DNA from: Laceyella sacchari
GTDB lineage: Bacteria; Bacillota; Bacilli; Thermoactinomycetales; Thermoactinomycetaceae
Reading direction: 5' to 3'
NCBI RefSeq assembly: GCF_004343255.1
Contig: NZ_SMDD01000001.1
Span: forward strand, 632,577 to 696,576
DNA length: 64,000 nucleotides
This document shows, piece after piece, positions 35,391 through 44,894 of the stretch. The notes beneath the pieces are model-generated. The model was not told the DNA's origin. It was given only the letters and a program-made list of their open reading frames with translations, and ran no database searches. The first letter of the stretch is position 1. The number at the start of each line of letters is the position of its first letter. Both the position numbers and the translations under genes were made by a program.

Positions 35391-37010
35391 TTATTCATCG
35401 GCTAGAAGTTGTTGAATACATTCAGGTAACCATTCCATCATTGGACCGAATGCAAAATCGACATTGAGCCGCTCTGTCCATTGATGGGCGTCCCTGCCGA
35501 CAGGGCCAAAGTTTAGCACTGGCACATCGAGTTGTTGCAACGCGCCCAGCGGAATATCATAGCCGCGCTCCCACAGGGGCATGTTGTTCACCAGCGGGAG
35601 CAGGGTGGACAAGGGTCTTTGCAATCCGACATAACTCAGGTCAGAAATTCCTCCGAAATAATGCTGGTGTTTCAGCGTCACTCCATGCGTCTTCTGGGCG
35701 GTGTCGATCATATGAGCAACAACTCGCTTGATCAAGGGATGGTCGCTCTTGTTTACTGCCGGATAATACGGAGGAGAGAAAAACAACACGATCATGGGAG
35801 CCATTTCTTTGCACAAAATAGCCAGTTCATCAACCAGGTTGATCGTGGTTTGGCGTTGGTCTCCCGGATCGCTTCGGCGTAATGCTTCTTGCAGGATTTG
35901 TTCCACGCGTTCCTGGCCGTGCGTGCGCGCCGCATAGGCATACAGTTGTTCATAAGTGAGCACGCTTATATCCGTTTCTGCCGGTGTGAACGTGCCATAC
36001 CGCTGCGCCTGCATGAGTACGTTTTCTTTGATCTCTGCCGCCACTTCCCGGGCGAGAGAGAGTAATTGTGTGACGCGTTCATCAATGCCTTTATCATATA
36101 AGAACAGATTAAATAACGTGACTGCTCGGTGCGGGATTTGAACGGAGTAATCTTTTTTCAAATCCGTTTGCATCTGGTTGGTTGGGGGAGGTGTCACTTC
36201 CTCTCCGATTCTTTCGCAAAAGTCGGTGTTCAACTCCAGAGCGTTGGTGAGTTTGGAGGCCATGAAGTTGGCGTTTAACCCAGCAAAGGGTTCACCGACA
36301 TGGGTTTCTTTGCCATAACACAGGAATCCTGGCAACACTTTGCCAATGGAGCCGGTGTAAATATAGTTTGTTTCATCGCCGGGATAGCGAGTGAACATGG
36401 GTTCGGAGTTTAGGACAGCGCGGTAAACGAGCCCATGTCGTTCAGCCAATTCCAAAAGTTTGGGAACTGCCGCCCGCATCCCAACCGAATTGATCTCCTC
36501 ATCAGGCACGGTCAACAACAATACGTTGCCGTCAAAAGCTTGATGGCAAGCTTGTTCAATCATGGCCATGTGCAAGGCCAAGCCGCATTTCATATCCATG
36601 ATGCCCCTGCCGAAAAGCCAATGACCGGTTTCGAGGTCGGCCCGAACCGTGTCGGGCAGGGTCTCTCGATTGTCGCGAAACAGGGAAGTGAGCGTCTTTG
36701 GATCAAACGCATGTGGTTCCCATATCCCGTAATCGATCACATCCACAACATCGAAATGACTGATCAAGATGACCGTTTTGCTCACATTGCTTGGATGTTT
36801 GACCAGCGCTGTCACAAATTCGCGTCCATCGCCGGTCGGGTGAGTTTCGATATGATCGGGGTGGGCTTGGAAATAAGCAAGGGATCGTAGTTGTTGTGTC
36901 ACCAAGCGGGGGAGCATAATCTCTCCCGCACTGCCAGTGATGCTTGGAATATGGACTAGCTCGCATAGAAGATCGATTAATTGCGCCTTAGTTTCCCATT
37001 TTTTCATCAT
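35391..37010 (-). CDS. rocB: M20-family peptidase, RocB-type (arginine utilisation protein)
   Basis: This 539-residue protein is an M20/M25/M40-type metallohydrolase. Metal-binding elements are VILISHFDVVD, GRGIMDMKCGLALHMAMIE and VPDEEINSVGMR. The length and the long insertion after residue 280 match RocB rather than succinyl-diaminopimelate desuccinylase. RocB accompanies arginine catabolism genes in Bacillus but none are adjacent here and its reaction is not established. ATG ATG at 37010 with GGAGCGG upstream. Confidence 0.88.
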   Translation of the reverse strand: MMKKWETKAQLIDLLCELVHIPSITGSAGEIMLPRLVTQQLRSLAYFQAHPDHIETHPTGDGREFVTALVKHPSNVSKTVILISHFDVVDVIDYGIWEPHAFDPKTLTSLFRDNRETLPDTVRADLETGHWLFGRGIMDMKCGLALHMAMIEQACHQAFDGNVLLLTVPDEEINSVGMRAAVPKLLELAERHGLVYRAVLNSEPMFTRYPGDETNYIYTGSIGKVLPGFLCYGKETHVGEPFAGLNANFMASKLTNALELNTDFCERIGEEVTPPPTNQMQTDLKKDYSVQIPHRAVTLFNLFLYDKGIDERVTQLLSLAREVAAEIKENVLMQAQRYGTFTPAETDISVLTYEQLYAYAARTHGQERVEQILQEALRRSDPGDQRQTTINLVDELAILCKEMAPMIVLFFSPPYYPAVNKSDHPLIKRVVAHMIDTAQKTHGVTLKHQHYFGGISDLSYVGLQRPLSTLLPLVNNMPLWERGYDIPLGALQQLDVPVLNFGPVGRDAHQWTERLNVDFAFGPMMEWLPECIQQLLADE

Positions 37011-37136
37011 TCATCCGCTCCGTTTTCGACGATAGTTAAAAAGAATGTTTGCACATGGCCAAGCATGAAGTACTAGCTGATAATTTCAATGTATCAGGAA
37101 ATATTCTCGAGGACAAATGATTGAACAGACGCCACC

Positions 37137-37691
37137 TCAAATGGGTGGCGTGCTATGGGTTGCGGCCACGGTTAACAGCGCGCGGCTAATTTTGATTGCC
37201 ATCTCATACGTTACATGGAATCGGGTGGTTTGCAGAATGTGAGAGGGCATCGCACCGGCGGCGTTGACGATGCCCTTGATATGGATGTCCCCGACTGCGG
37301 GCAGTTGTTTGCCGACGCCTTTTCCCGGAACAAGCGCACCTTCCCCAACTTCAACCATGCCGACTTCTTTCTGTTTGCCCAAGCTGGCGTCGATGGCGAT
37401 AATGAGTGGCGTTTTGGGGAGTTGTGTGATTTCCGCGACTACTTGATTCAAGCTGAAAGCATGGACTGGTTGGGCCAACGTGCCGCAGATTTGGATGTTG
37501 GGTGAAGGCGCTTCCGTTAGCAATGTGCCGACCAAGGGACCCAAGGTGTCGCCGCTGCTGCGGTCTGTTCCGATGCACAGGCATAGAAGCGGCCGATGAG
37601 AATGCGGCGCCAGCAACTCATTTAAGCGTTGAGTGAGGAGAGATACCGCATCTGGGTGATCAAAAGGGATTTGCCACTTTTCTTTCTCCAT
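37137..37691 (-). CDS. yyaC: Spore protease-like protein YyaC (DUF1256)
   Basis: This 184-residue protein matches the YyaC family related to the spore germination protease GPR, as seen in LLCLCIGTDRSSGDTLGPLVGTLL, AIDASLGK and GDIHIKGIVNAAG. It belongs to sporulating Bacillales and Clostridia and is expressed in sporulation; its substrate is not defined. ATG at 37691 follows GGAGG five bases upstream; the frame from 37706 crosses that site. Confidence 0.93.
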   Translation of the reverse strand: MEKEKWQIPFDHPDAVSLLTQRLNELLAPHSHRPLLCLCIGTDRSSGDTLGPLVGTLLTEAPSPNIQICGTLAQPVHAFSLNQVVAEITQLPKTPLIIAIDASLGKQKEVGMVEVGEGALVPGKGVGKQLPAVGDIHIKGIVNAAGAMPSHILQTTRFHVTYEMAIKISRALLTVAATHSTPPI

Positions 37692-37880
37692 GAAAACCTC
37701 CAACAAAAACTTGATCTATCGTGCAGTCAATGGGATCAGGCTTCTAAATATCGGTAATAGTTTATCATGTTCTTCTGGGAATGGATTAATTTTTGTGGGT
37801 TATAGTATATTTTATTGTTGAAATAAGAATTTATTAGTAAGATTGAAAAGTGCGACAATTGATTTGGAGGAGGAGAACAC

Positions 37881-38825
37881 ATGGCTTTTAGCCGATGGAG
37901 AAGATGGATTTGTTGTGCGGCGGTGGTAGTGTGTACATCGGCCGTATGGCCCCAACCAGCAAAAGCGGCCGACGATTTGGACTTGGCTTATCGCTGGGCT
38001 CCTGTTCACTATCAGGATACGGATGATACTGATGCGGACGCTGATTACTTGACAGCGGTCGACTTTGACGGAGATTGGAATGCCAAAAACAATTGGGAAA
38101 ACCAAGACGATGATCTGAGCCGCCTGCGGGCGACTGTATACTATTCTGTCGTGGAGACTGGCACACACTGGTATATCGTCTACAGCTTCTATCATCCACG
38201 TGATTGGGTGGATTATCCCGATTTCGGGCTGGACACACATGAAAATGATATGGAGGGAGCCATGGCGATTGTTCGGAAGGATGGAAGCGCCTATGGCAAA
38301 TTGGAAGGCATGGTCACCGTCTTCCACACCAACTTCTATTCTTTCACTCCGGCAGGCAGTCCGCTTACCGATGGGGAAGAGAATATTGACGGCCAATTGC
38401 GAATGGTAAGTTATGATGGAGCGTTGCACCCGGCTACATTCCAAGAAGCGAAGGGACATGGACTAAAAGCGTGGAACGGTGGAGAATTCCCGGGTGGAGA
38501 TGGTGTGATCTACTATCCGGACCGTTCAGTGGCAGAGGTGCCGGAACATGGGAATGACCGCCATGTTAAATATCGGTTGGTGAACACGTTTGAAGCCGGG
38601 GGATTGTGGGATCACCGTTCAGACAGTCAAACCTTCGCCAGCTGGGGAACGTTTGCCGGAGACAATGGCAAGGATAACGCGGCCAACGCTGCATGGGGAT
38701 GGGATGACAAAGATGATTCCGTCGCTCGTGGGGCCATGGCTACCGATCCCGCCCGACTGACCGATAGTTACTTTGATGGATTGGGCCAATTTAGTACCGA
38801 TTATGTGAAAAACGCATACCGATGA
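37881..38825 (+). CDS. Secreted protein of unknown family
   Basis: This 314-residue protein has a clear signal peptide (FSRWRRWICCAAVVVCTSAV then PAKAAD). The mature part is acidic and rich in Trp, Tyr, Asp and His, with motifs YRWAPVHYQDTDD near its start, YIVYSFYHPRDW, LDTHENDMEGAMAIV and HPATFQEAKGHG. Conserved-looking His and Asp clusters suggest a metal-binding or hydrolase fold, but I cannot place it. ATG at 37881 follows GGAGGAGG. It is monocistronic with its own terminator. Confidence 0.75.
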   Translation: MAFSRWRRWICCAAVVVCTSAVWPQPAKAADDLDLAYRWAPVHYQDTDDTDADADYLTAVDFDGDWNAKNNWENQDDDLSRLRATVYYSVVETGTHWYIVYSFYHPRDWVDYPDFGLDTHENDMEGAMAIVRKDGSAYGKLEGMVTVFHTNFYSFTPAGSPLTDGEENIDGQLRMVSYDGALHPATFQEAKGHGLKAWNGGEFPGGDGVIYYPDRSVAEVPEHGNDRHVKYRLVNTFEAGGLWDHRSDSQTFASWGTFAGDNGKDNAANAAWGWDDKDDSVARGAMATDPARLTDSYFDGLGQFSTDYVKNAYR

Positions 38826-38844
38826 AGCTAGGCTTATGCATCAC

Positions 38845-38874
38845 ACCCGGGTTGATCCAGCACCCGGGTTTTTT
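38845..38874 (+). terminator. Terminator of the secreted protein gene
   Basis: Two copies of the self-complementary octamer ACCCGGGT, 9 nt apart, form the stem and are followed by TTTTTT. Confidence 0.85.
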
Positions 38875-38950
38875 GACTATCTCACCATTTCCCATTTATA
38901 CTGTAAACCCTATGATTGGGAATATACGAAAAAAAGGGCGGAGATAAATC

Positions 38951-39508
38951 ATGCTGTCAACAGAACGAATCACGATTCGCCGTTTGGAACGGGAAGATGC
39001 TGAAGCGCTGTTGCAGTTGCGGGTGGCCAATCGGCAGTATTTGGAGCCGTTTGAACCAAGGTTTCCCGATAGTTATTTTACGATGGCCGGACAACTGGAA
39101 GTGATTGAGCAAGATTTAGCGAAGTGGGATCAAGATCAAGGGTATGGGTTTGGCATATTTCTAAATGAGACGGGCTCATTGACAGGCAGGGTCAATTTGA
39201 GCAATGTCGTGCGCGGAGCTTGGCAAAACTGCACTTTGGGTTATTTTATCGCCGAGGAGCAACAAGGAAAAGGGTTGATGGTCGAAGCGGTGCGACTGGT
39301 ACTTCGTTTCGCCTTCAATGAAGTGGATTTGCACCGGGTGCAAGCGGCGGTGATGCCGCGAAATCGGCGGTCCAGTCGAGTTCTTGAGAAAACGGGTTTC
39401 CGTTATGAGGGGTTGTCCAAACGATATCTATATATCAATCAAGTGTGGGAGGATCACCTCATCTATGCCCTGACCCGAGAGGATTGGGAACTGGGAGAAG
39501 ATAAGTGA
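38951..39508 (+). CDS. RimJ-type GNAT N-acetyltransferase
   Basis: This 185-residue protein has ITIRRLEREDAEALLQLR, the acetyl-CoA motif YFIAEEQQGKGLMVEAVRLVL and NRRSSRVLEKTGFRYEG, all typical of the RimJ/RimL/YdaF branch. Substrate could be a protein alpha-amine or a small amine. ATG at 38951 follows GGGCGGAG. Confidence 0.9.
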   Translation: MLSTERITIRRLEREDAEALLQLRVANRQYLEPFEPRFPDSYFTMAGQLEVIEQDLAKWDQDQGYGFGIFLNETGSLTGRVNLSNVVRGAWQNCTLGYFIAEEQQGKGLMVEAVRLVLRFAFNEVDLHRVQAAVMPRNRRSSRVLEKTGFRYEGLSKRYLYINQVWEDHLIYALTREDWELGEDK

Positions 39509-39744
39509 TGTGTGATTCGGGCATTAAAGAATCCCTTGCCATAACCGGCAGGGGATGATTTCACTCCGTACCTTTCATTTCTGCTTTAGCAATGTGCATG
39601 CTGCTGCAAATTCCATGGCAGGGACGGATGATGAAAAATGGCTGGAGATTCCCTTTTTGACTGGGAACAGTGTAGAATAGGGGCAGGATTGTTTCCAGAC
39701 AGGGAGACAATGGAATTAAGAACAAAGTGATGAGGTTGAATCGA

Positions 39745-41502
39745 ATGAAGATCGCGCTGGCTACATTAAATGCAAAATATATCCACACCTCATTGGCCTT
39801 GCGTTATCTGAAGGCGTACAGTGAGCGGGATTTTGAGATTGAGATTGCAGAATACACCATCAAGGACCCAGTGATGAACATTGTGTCCGACCTGTATGGA
39901 CGACAACCTGATGTGGTGGGGTTCTCTTGTTACATCTGGAATATAGAAGAGACGATCACCGTGATCGACATGCTGAAGAAAGTGAAGCCGGATGTAAAGA
40001 TTGTACTGGGAGGGCCAGAGGTCTCCTATGACACTGATTATTGGATGAAGCGTCTGCCCCAAGTCGACTTCATTGTCGTCGGAGAGGGAGAAGCTACATT
40101 TCACCAGCTATTGACCGAATTGAGCGGTGAGCAGAAGTTCCATTTTGTATTGGGTTTGGCCTACCGTGCTGGGGATGAGGTGCGGATCAACCCCCCGCGC
40201 CCCAAATTAGACTTGAATCACTTGCCATCACCACATCGCTTCCCGGAGGATGTGGCTCACTTGCCCAATCGTGTCGTCTATTTTGAGACGAGCCGGGGGT
40301 GCCCGTTTAGTTGCCAGTTTTGCCTGTCCAGCATTGAAGTGGGTGTCCGTTATTTCGATATAGAGCGTACCAAACAAGACTTGCTTTACTTGATCAACCA
40401 TGGTGCCAAGCTGATCAAATTTGTGGATCGTACGTTTAATATCAAACGGGACTATGCGATGGAAATTTTCCAGTTCCTGATTGATAACCATCAAGGCTGC
40501 GTGTTTCAATTTGAGATCACAGCGGACATCATGCGCCCGGAAGTGCTCGACTTTTTGGCGGAACATGCGCCGCCGGGCATCTTCCGGTTTGAAATCGGTG
40601 TTCAGTCAACCAACGATCCTACCAATTTGCTGGTAAAGCGGCGCCAAAATTTCACCAAACTCACCCGGACGGTAACCAAAGTGAAAGAGAGTGGCAAGAT
40701 TGCTCAACACTTGGATTTGATTGCGGGGTTGCCGTTGGAGGATTACACCACATTCAAAAAGACCTTTAACGATGTGTTTGCCTTGGAGCCAGAGGAGTTG
40801 CAGCTCGGTTTCTTGAAGATGTTACGGGGGACGGGCTTGCGCCATGATGCGGAAAAATACAATTACGTCTTTATGGAGCGGGCCCCTTATGAAATTTTGG
40901 GCAATGATCACCTGCCGTTTTCGGATATTGTCCGGATCAAGCGAGTTGAGGATGTTTTGGAGAAATATTGGAATGCCCACCGCATGGATCACACCATTGG
41001 TTATTTGATCCGGCATGAATTCCCGTCGCCGTTTGATTTTTTCCAGGAATTCGGTGATTATTGGGAAGCGCGCGGCTGGCGGAAGATCGGCCATCAGTTG
41101 GAGGATTTGTTTACGCGTTTGCGGGATTTTTTGCAACAGCGCGGAACCAAGCGGATGGATGTAATCCTCGGCTTGATGAAATATGATTATTACCTGAACC
41201 ACAAACAACGTCCCCGCAAGGTTTGGTGGGATTTTACCATGGACAAGGCCACGCATGCCGCCTTGTTGCGTCAGGCGGCTGAACAGCCGGGGCGCTTGTC
41301 GGACGAATTTGCCTCCATCCGCTTGAACGAACGGGACTTGCATAAGCATGCCGTAGTGGAGATATTGCCTTTTGATTTGGATGCTTATCTCGCCACTGGC
41401 CGCGTGTTGGAGCAACGAACCGCTTTGTTTGCGGTATATCGGCCAAAAGGCGGGGAGCCAGTGCGTTGCTACACGATGAAATTGGATGAAGGCGCGGAAT
41501 GA
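39745..41502 (+). CDS. B12-binding domain radical SAM protein (DUF4080)
   Basis: This 585-residue protein has an N-terminal cobalamin-binding domain (about 1-130, DVVGFSCYIWNIEET and VLGGPEVSYD), a radical SAM core with the 4Fe-4S motif C186-x3-C190-x2-C193 (SRGCPFSCQFC), and a C-terminal DUF4080 region (about 380-580). Members are cobalamin-dependent methylases or related enzymes with unknown targets. ATG at 39745 is preceded by GATGAGGTTG; ATG 39730 and GTG 39727 are alternatives. Monocistronic, with a strong terminator. Confidence 0.93.
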   Translation: MKIALATLNAKYIHTSLALRYLKAYSERDFEIEIAEYTIKDPVMNIVSDLYGRQPDVVGFSCYIWNIEETITVIDMLKKVKPDVKIVLGGPEVSYDTDYWMKRLPQVDFIVVGEGEATFHQLLTELSGEQKFHFVLGLAYRAGDEVRINPPRPKLDLNHLPSPHRFPEDVAHLPNRVVYFETSRGCPFSCQFCLSSIEVGVRYFDIERTKQDLLYLINHGAKLIKFVDRTFNIKRDYAMEIFQFLIDNHQGCVFQFEITADIMRPEVLDFLAEHAPPGIFRFEIGVQSTNDPTNLLVKRRQNFTKLTRTVTKVKESGKIAQHLDLIAGLPLEDYTTFKKTFNDVFALEPEELQLGFLKMLRGTGLRHDAEKYNYVFMERAPYEILGNDHLPFSDIVRIKRVEDVLEKYWNAHRMDHTIGYLIRHEFPSPFDFFQEFGDYWEARGWRKIGHQLEDLFTRLRDFLQQRGTKRMDVILGLMKYDYYLNHKQRPRKVWWDFTMDKATHAALLRQAAEQPGRLSDEFASIRLNERDLHKHAVVEILPFDLDAYLATGRVLEQRTALFAVYRPKGGEPVRCYTMKLDEGAE

Positions 41503-41544
41503 TTGGCTTAGCTCCCTACAGCAGTTTCTAATACAATTAACATC

Positions 41545-41587
41545 AACAACAAAGCCCCTCTAAACGGAAAAGAGGGGCTTTGTTGTT
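41545..41587 (+). terminator. Strong terminator after the radical SAM gene
   Basis: A 17-bp stem formed by AACAACAAAGCCCCTCT and its complement encloses an 8-9 nt loop; the 3' arm contains the U-rich tract TTTGTTGTT. Confidence 0.88.
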
Positions 41588-41746
41588 GAGCGCGGTGTTC
41601 ATGTTTATCCGGCAACGCATGTAGGAAACCTGATAGTATAGCGCGGCGCAGATGTGGCTGTATTCATACAAGGTGTCAGAGAAATGACTGCGGAAATGTG
41701 TACGATGTGACATGTCGATGGTGCCGTGCCGGTGGTATACTCATGG

Positions 41747-42613
41747 ATGGATTTGATAACAAATGGATTGGAAAAAGTGGTGGATATGGTTAAACTGCGT
41801 GTGATTAATTTCGTGAACATCTTTCTGTCGTCCGTGTTGATCGCTTTCGCTTGGAATATGTTTTTGCTGCCACACAAGATTCTGAGTAGCGGCGTTGCCG
41901 GCATTGCGATGATGTTGGCGCTAATTACGCCAATCAATACGGGGATTATCAACTACGCCCTCAATCTTCCGCTGATGGTGCTTGGATTTTGCAAGTTGGG
42001 CAAGCGGTTTATGTTTTACACGATTTTTTCGGTAACTGTCACATCAATTGCCTTATTGTTGATTCCCATCAAGCCGATTTCGTCAGACCCTATTTTGTCT
42101 TCGGTTTTCGGCGGCGTGCTGGCCGGGATCGGCACGGGTTTGATTTTTAAATCTTCCGGTTCGACTGGTGGATTCGACATTATCATCTTTATGTTGACGC
42201 GAAAAAAAGAGCTTCCGGCGGGAATGCTCATGTTTGCGTTAAATGCGATTGTCATCTTTGTGGCTGGCTTTGTATTTGATTGGGATAGTGCATTGTACAC
42301 GATGCTGTCTATTTTCGTTTCCGGCAAAGTTATTGATGCGATTCATACCAAACACCTTAAATTAACCTTGATGATCATCACTGATAACGGTGAAAAGGTT
42401 AGAGAACACCTTATTTCTAAATTGGTTCGAGGCATTACGATCATGGATGGTGAAGGCGCTTATACACGTGAACGGCGGAAAGTGTTGTTCATGATCATTT
42501 CCCGCTACGAACTGGCGGGTGTGAAGCGCTTGATCAAAGAAATCGATCCCAAAGCATTTGTCAACGTTATGGAGACCGTTGAAGTGATGGGATATTTTCG
42601 CAGAGACGGATAG
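41747..42613 (+). CDS. YitT-family membrane protein
   Basis: This protein of about 288 residues has five to six TM helices in the first 180 residues (NIFLSSVLIAFAWNMFLLPHKI ... GSTGGFDIIIFML ... AIVIFVAGFVF) and a cytoplasmic DUF2179 domain at the end (RGITIMDGEGAYTRERRKVLFMIISR). It is common in Bacillales, often as several paralogues; function is unknown. Start is uncertain: ATG 41747 (GGTGG upstream) or ATG 41786 (GTGGTGG upstream). Confidence 0.9.
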   Translation: MDLITNGLEKVVDMVKLRVINFVNIFLSSVLIAFAWNMFLLPHKILSSGVAGIAMMLALITPINTGIINYALNLPLMVLGFCKLGKRFMFYTIFSVTVTSIALLLIPIKPISSDPILSSVFGGVLAGIGTGLIFKSSGSTGGFDIIIFMLTRKKELPAGMLMFALNAIVIFVAGFVFDWDSALYTMLSIFVSGKVIDAIHTKHLKLTLMIITDNGEKVREHLISKLVRGITIMDGEGAYTRERRKVLFMIISRYELAGVKRLIKEIDPKAFVNVMETVEVMGYFRRDG

Positions 42614-42621
42614 CGTGAGAC

Positions 42622-42663
42622 AACCCCTTCAGTCCCGTTCCCAGGGCATCAAAGGGGTTTTTT
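42622..42663 (+). terminator. Terminator of the YitT-family gene
   Basis: AACCCCTT pairs with AAGGGGTT across a loop, followed by TTTTTT. Confidence 0.82.
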
Positions 42664-42788
42664 CTTTGCCGTCAGCCGACGCGGCAGAGATATTTGCAAC
42701 TTGCAAAAAAAGGAATATGCCAACTGCGGGGCGAAAAATGGTGAATGGTGAAGATTGATCGGACAATTTTGTCAAAGGAGGGCGACCC

Positions 42789-43610
42789 GTGGAGGCAGTT
42801 TACACACAAAGCAGTCGGCAAGCAAAAGGGTTTTCATCCTTTGGTCTTCATATGATCAGAAAAGGATTCTTTTGCTTTTTCTTGTGGCTGGTTTTGAGTC
42901 TGATGATTATCGCATATCCGGGACACTCCATTCACTGGAGTGTCATCATCCTGTCCTATTTTTTCTTTACCTATGGCGTGATATTTCCACTTACGTTTTG
43001 GATCGACTACTTGATTCTGTTAAAGCTAAGTCCCAATAGAGCCATCCTGTCCTTGGCGACGCATCTGGTGGTGTCCCTTTTTTATTTGGTGGTTTTGTAC
43101 CAAGGGGATTTCTTGCTGAAAATGTTATTTTTGGTCGGATTCATGGGATATTGGTATGCCGATTACCGCTTCAGGATTCCTTTCTCCCAATGGATTCAAG
43201 AACGGACGGAGGACTGGGATCGGCGGGTGACGAAAGCGATCACCGTCTTGGGGGCGGTCGGAATGGGGGCTGTGTTCCTGTTCACCCAGCCTTTTTTTGT
43301 GTTGACTCTCATCGCCCATGATGATGTGATCAAGGAAGTGGATTCCCCGGACGGCAGGTATCGCTTGACCATCGCCGTCAATCATGCTTCCAGCCTCACG
43401 ACCAAGTGTTTGGCCAGGGTGAAAGTATCGAGCAATGAGAATCCCTTTCTCCCTTCAAAAGAAATATATATTAAAGAAAATGAATGCTGGCCGGATGGAA
43501 CCTGGCTGAATAACCGTACGGTTCGAATCGAAGGGAGAAGACTCGATATATTCACCGATCAGGTGAGGGGAAGAAAAGAAGAGGCAGATGTGGTACCGGA
43601 TCGGCGTTAG
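42789..43610 (+). CDS. Membrane protein with C-terminal DUF5412-like domain
   Basis: This 273-residue protein has five hydrophobic segments (about 25-45, 50-75, 80-105, 110-120, 150-175) and a C-terminal extracytoplasmic domain of about 95 residues (KEVDSPDGRYRLTIAVNHAS, then SKEIYIKENECWPDGTWLNNRTVRIEGRRLDI). That C-terminal pattern is like DUF5412. GTG at 42789 follows AAAGGAGG. Function unknown. Confidence 0.72.
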   Translation: MEAVYTQSSRQAKGFSSFGLHMIRKGFFCFFLWLVLSLMIIAYPGHSIHWSVIILSYFFFTYGVIFPLTFWIDYLILLKLSPNRAILSLATHLVVSLFYLVVLYQGDFLLKMLFLVGFMGYWYADYRFRIPFSQWIQERTEDWDRRVTKAITVLGAVGMGAVFLFTQPFFVLTLIAHDDVIKEVDSPDGRYRLTIAVNHASSLTTKCLARVKVSSNENPFLPSKEIYIKENECWPDGTWLNNRTVRIEGRRLDIFTDQVRGRKEEADVVPDRR

Positions 43611-43776
43611 AGTGCGTTTGAGGCATTCTATCCGGTGCCTCTAAAACCGTTATTCGGCGCGTTGCCGCTTTTTTTTTTGCACGTGTGCCCAAGCGATGAT
43701 CTGCCTGCCAGGATACAAAAACGGCCGGGTGGGAGATATTATTGATAACGGACAGCGTGACGAAAGGATGAAGGCG

Positions 43777-44823
43777 ATGCTTGAGCGGCCTGATGAAACG
43801 AAACGCCGCAAAGCGGAACATATCGATATTGTGCTAAAGCGAGATGTGACGGGCAAAACGATCACCACCGGCTTTGAAGAGTATCGTTTTCGGCACCAAG
43901 CCTTGCCGGAGATCGATTTCGACACGGTTTCTTTGGCGACATCTTTTTTGGGCAAACAGGTGAAAGCGCCCTTGCTCATTAGCTCCATGACTGGAGGTAC
44001 AAAGGAGACAGGAGAAATCAACCGCCGGTTGGCGCAGGCGGCTCAAGCTCGGGGATGGGTGTTAGGGCTGGGCTCGATGAGGGTTGCTTTGGAGAGTGCG
44101 GAAGCGTTGGAGACGTTTCAAGTGCGTCAATTCGCCCCGGACATTCCGATTCTGGCCAATATCGGCGCCGTGCAATTGAACAAAGGATTGCAAGTGGACG
44201 ATTGCCGTCGCTTGGTTGACCTCATTAAGGCGGATGGATTGGTGTTGCATCTAAACCCTTTGCAAGAAGTATTTCAGCCGGAAGGGGACACCCAATTCAG
44301 CGGACTGTTGCAAAAGATTGAACACCTGTGCCGGAAGTTGGAGTTTCCGGTCGGCGTGAAAGAAGTGGGGTGGGGCATTCACGGTTCATTAGCCAAAGCG
44401 TTAGTTGAGCGGGGAATAGCGTTTATCGATGTGGCCGGCGCTGGTGGCACGTCGTGGAGCCAAGTGGAAAAATATCGATCGTATAACCCGGTCCGCTTTG
44501 CCGCAGCGGATGCTTTTCGCGAATGGGGGCTTCCCACAGCGCAGTGTGTCATCGATGTGCGCTACCACGTCCCCGACGTTCCGGTTATTGCTAGCGGAGG
44601 GCTTCATCATGGTGTAGACGCGGCCAAAGCCATTGCGTTGGGGGCTGATTTGGCTGGATTTGGACGAACGTTGTTGAAATCGGCCGCAGACATGGATTTG
44701 GATGCGCTGATGCAGCGATTGGAACAGATTGAATTGGAAATGCGCATTTGCATGTTCGCCTCAGGCATCCGTGCTGTCACGGAATTGAAACACACGGAAA
44801 AATTGGAGAAAGTCAATGGTTGA
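43777..44823 (+). CDS. fni: Type 2 isopentenyl-diphosphate delta-isomerase
   Basis: This 348-residue FMN- and NADPH-dependent enzyme interconverts IPP and DMAPP for isoprenoid synthesis. The TIM-barrel signatures are RKAEHIDIVL, PLLISSMTGGTKETGEINRRLAQAA, LGLGSMRVAL, LHLNPLQEVFQPEGDTQF, VGVKEVGWGI and VAGAGGTSWS. ATG at 43777 fits AAAGGA nine bases upstream; ATG 43768 would lie on the site. Monocistronic. Confidence 0.95.
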   Translation: MLERPDETKRRKAEHIDIVLKRDVTGKTITTGFEEYRFRHQALPEIDFDTVSLATSFLGKQVKAPLLISSMTGGTKETGEINRRLAQAAQARGWVLGLGSMRVALESAEALETFQVRQFAPDIPILANIGAVQLNKGLQVDDCRRLVDLIKADGLVLHLNPLQEVFQPEGDTQFSGLLQKIEHLCRKLEFPVGVKEVGWGIHGSLAKALVERGIAFIDVAGAGGTSWSQVEKYRSYNPVRFAAADAFREWGLPTAQCVIDVRYHVPDVPVIASGGLHHGVDAAKAIALGADLAGFGRTLLKSAADMDLDALMQRLEQIELEMRICMFASGIRAVTELKHTEKLEKVNG

Positions 44824-44866
44824 ATCCATGGCCGGACGAGAGGGAGGTTTTTGCGTTGCTAAAAGG

Positions 44867-44890
44867 ATGCCGCTCTGAGACGAGCGGCAT
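44867..44890. terminator. Bidirectional hairpin between fni and the C39 peptidase gene
   Basis: ATGCCGCTC and GAGCGGCAT form a perfect 9-bp stem with a 6-nt loop; the genes on either side converge on it. The U-tract is weak. Confidence 0.65.
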
Positions 44891-44894
44891 GAGA

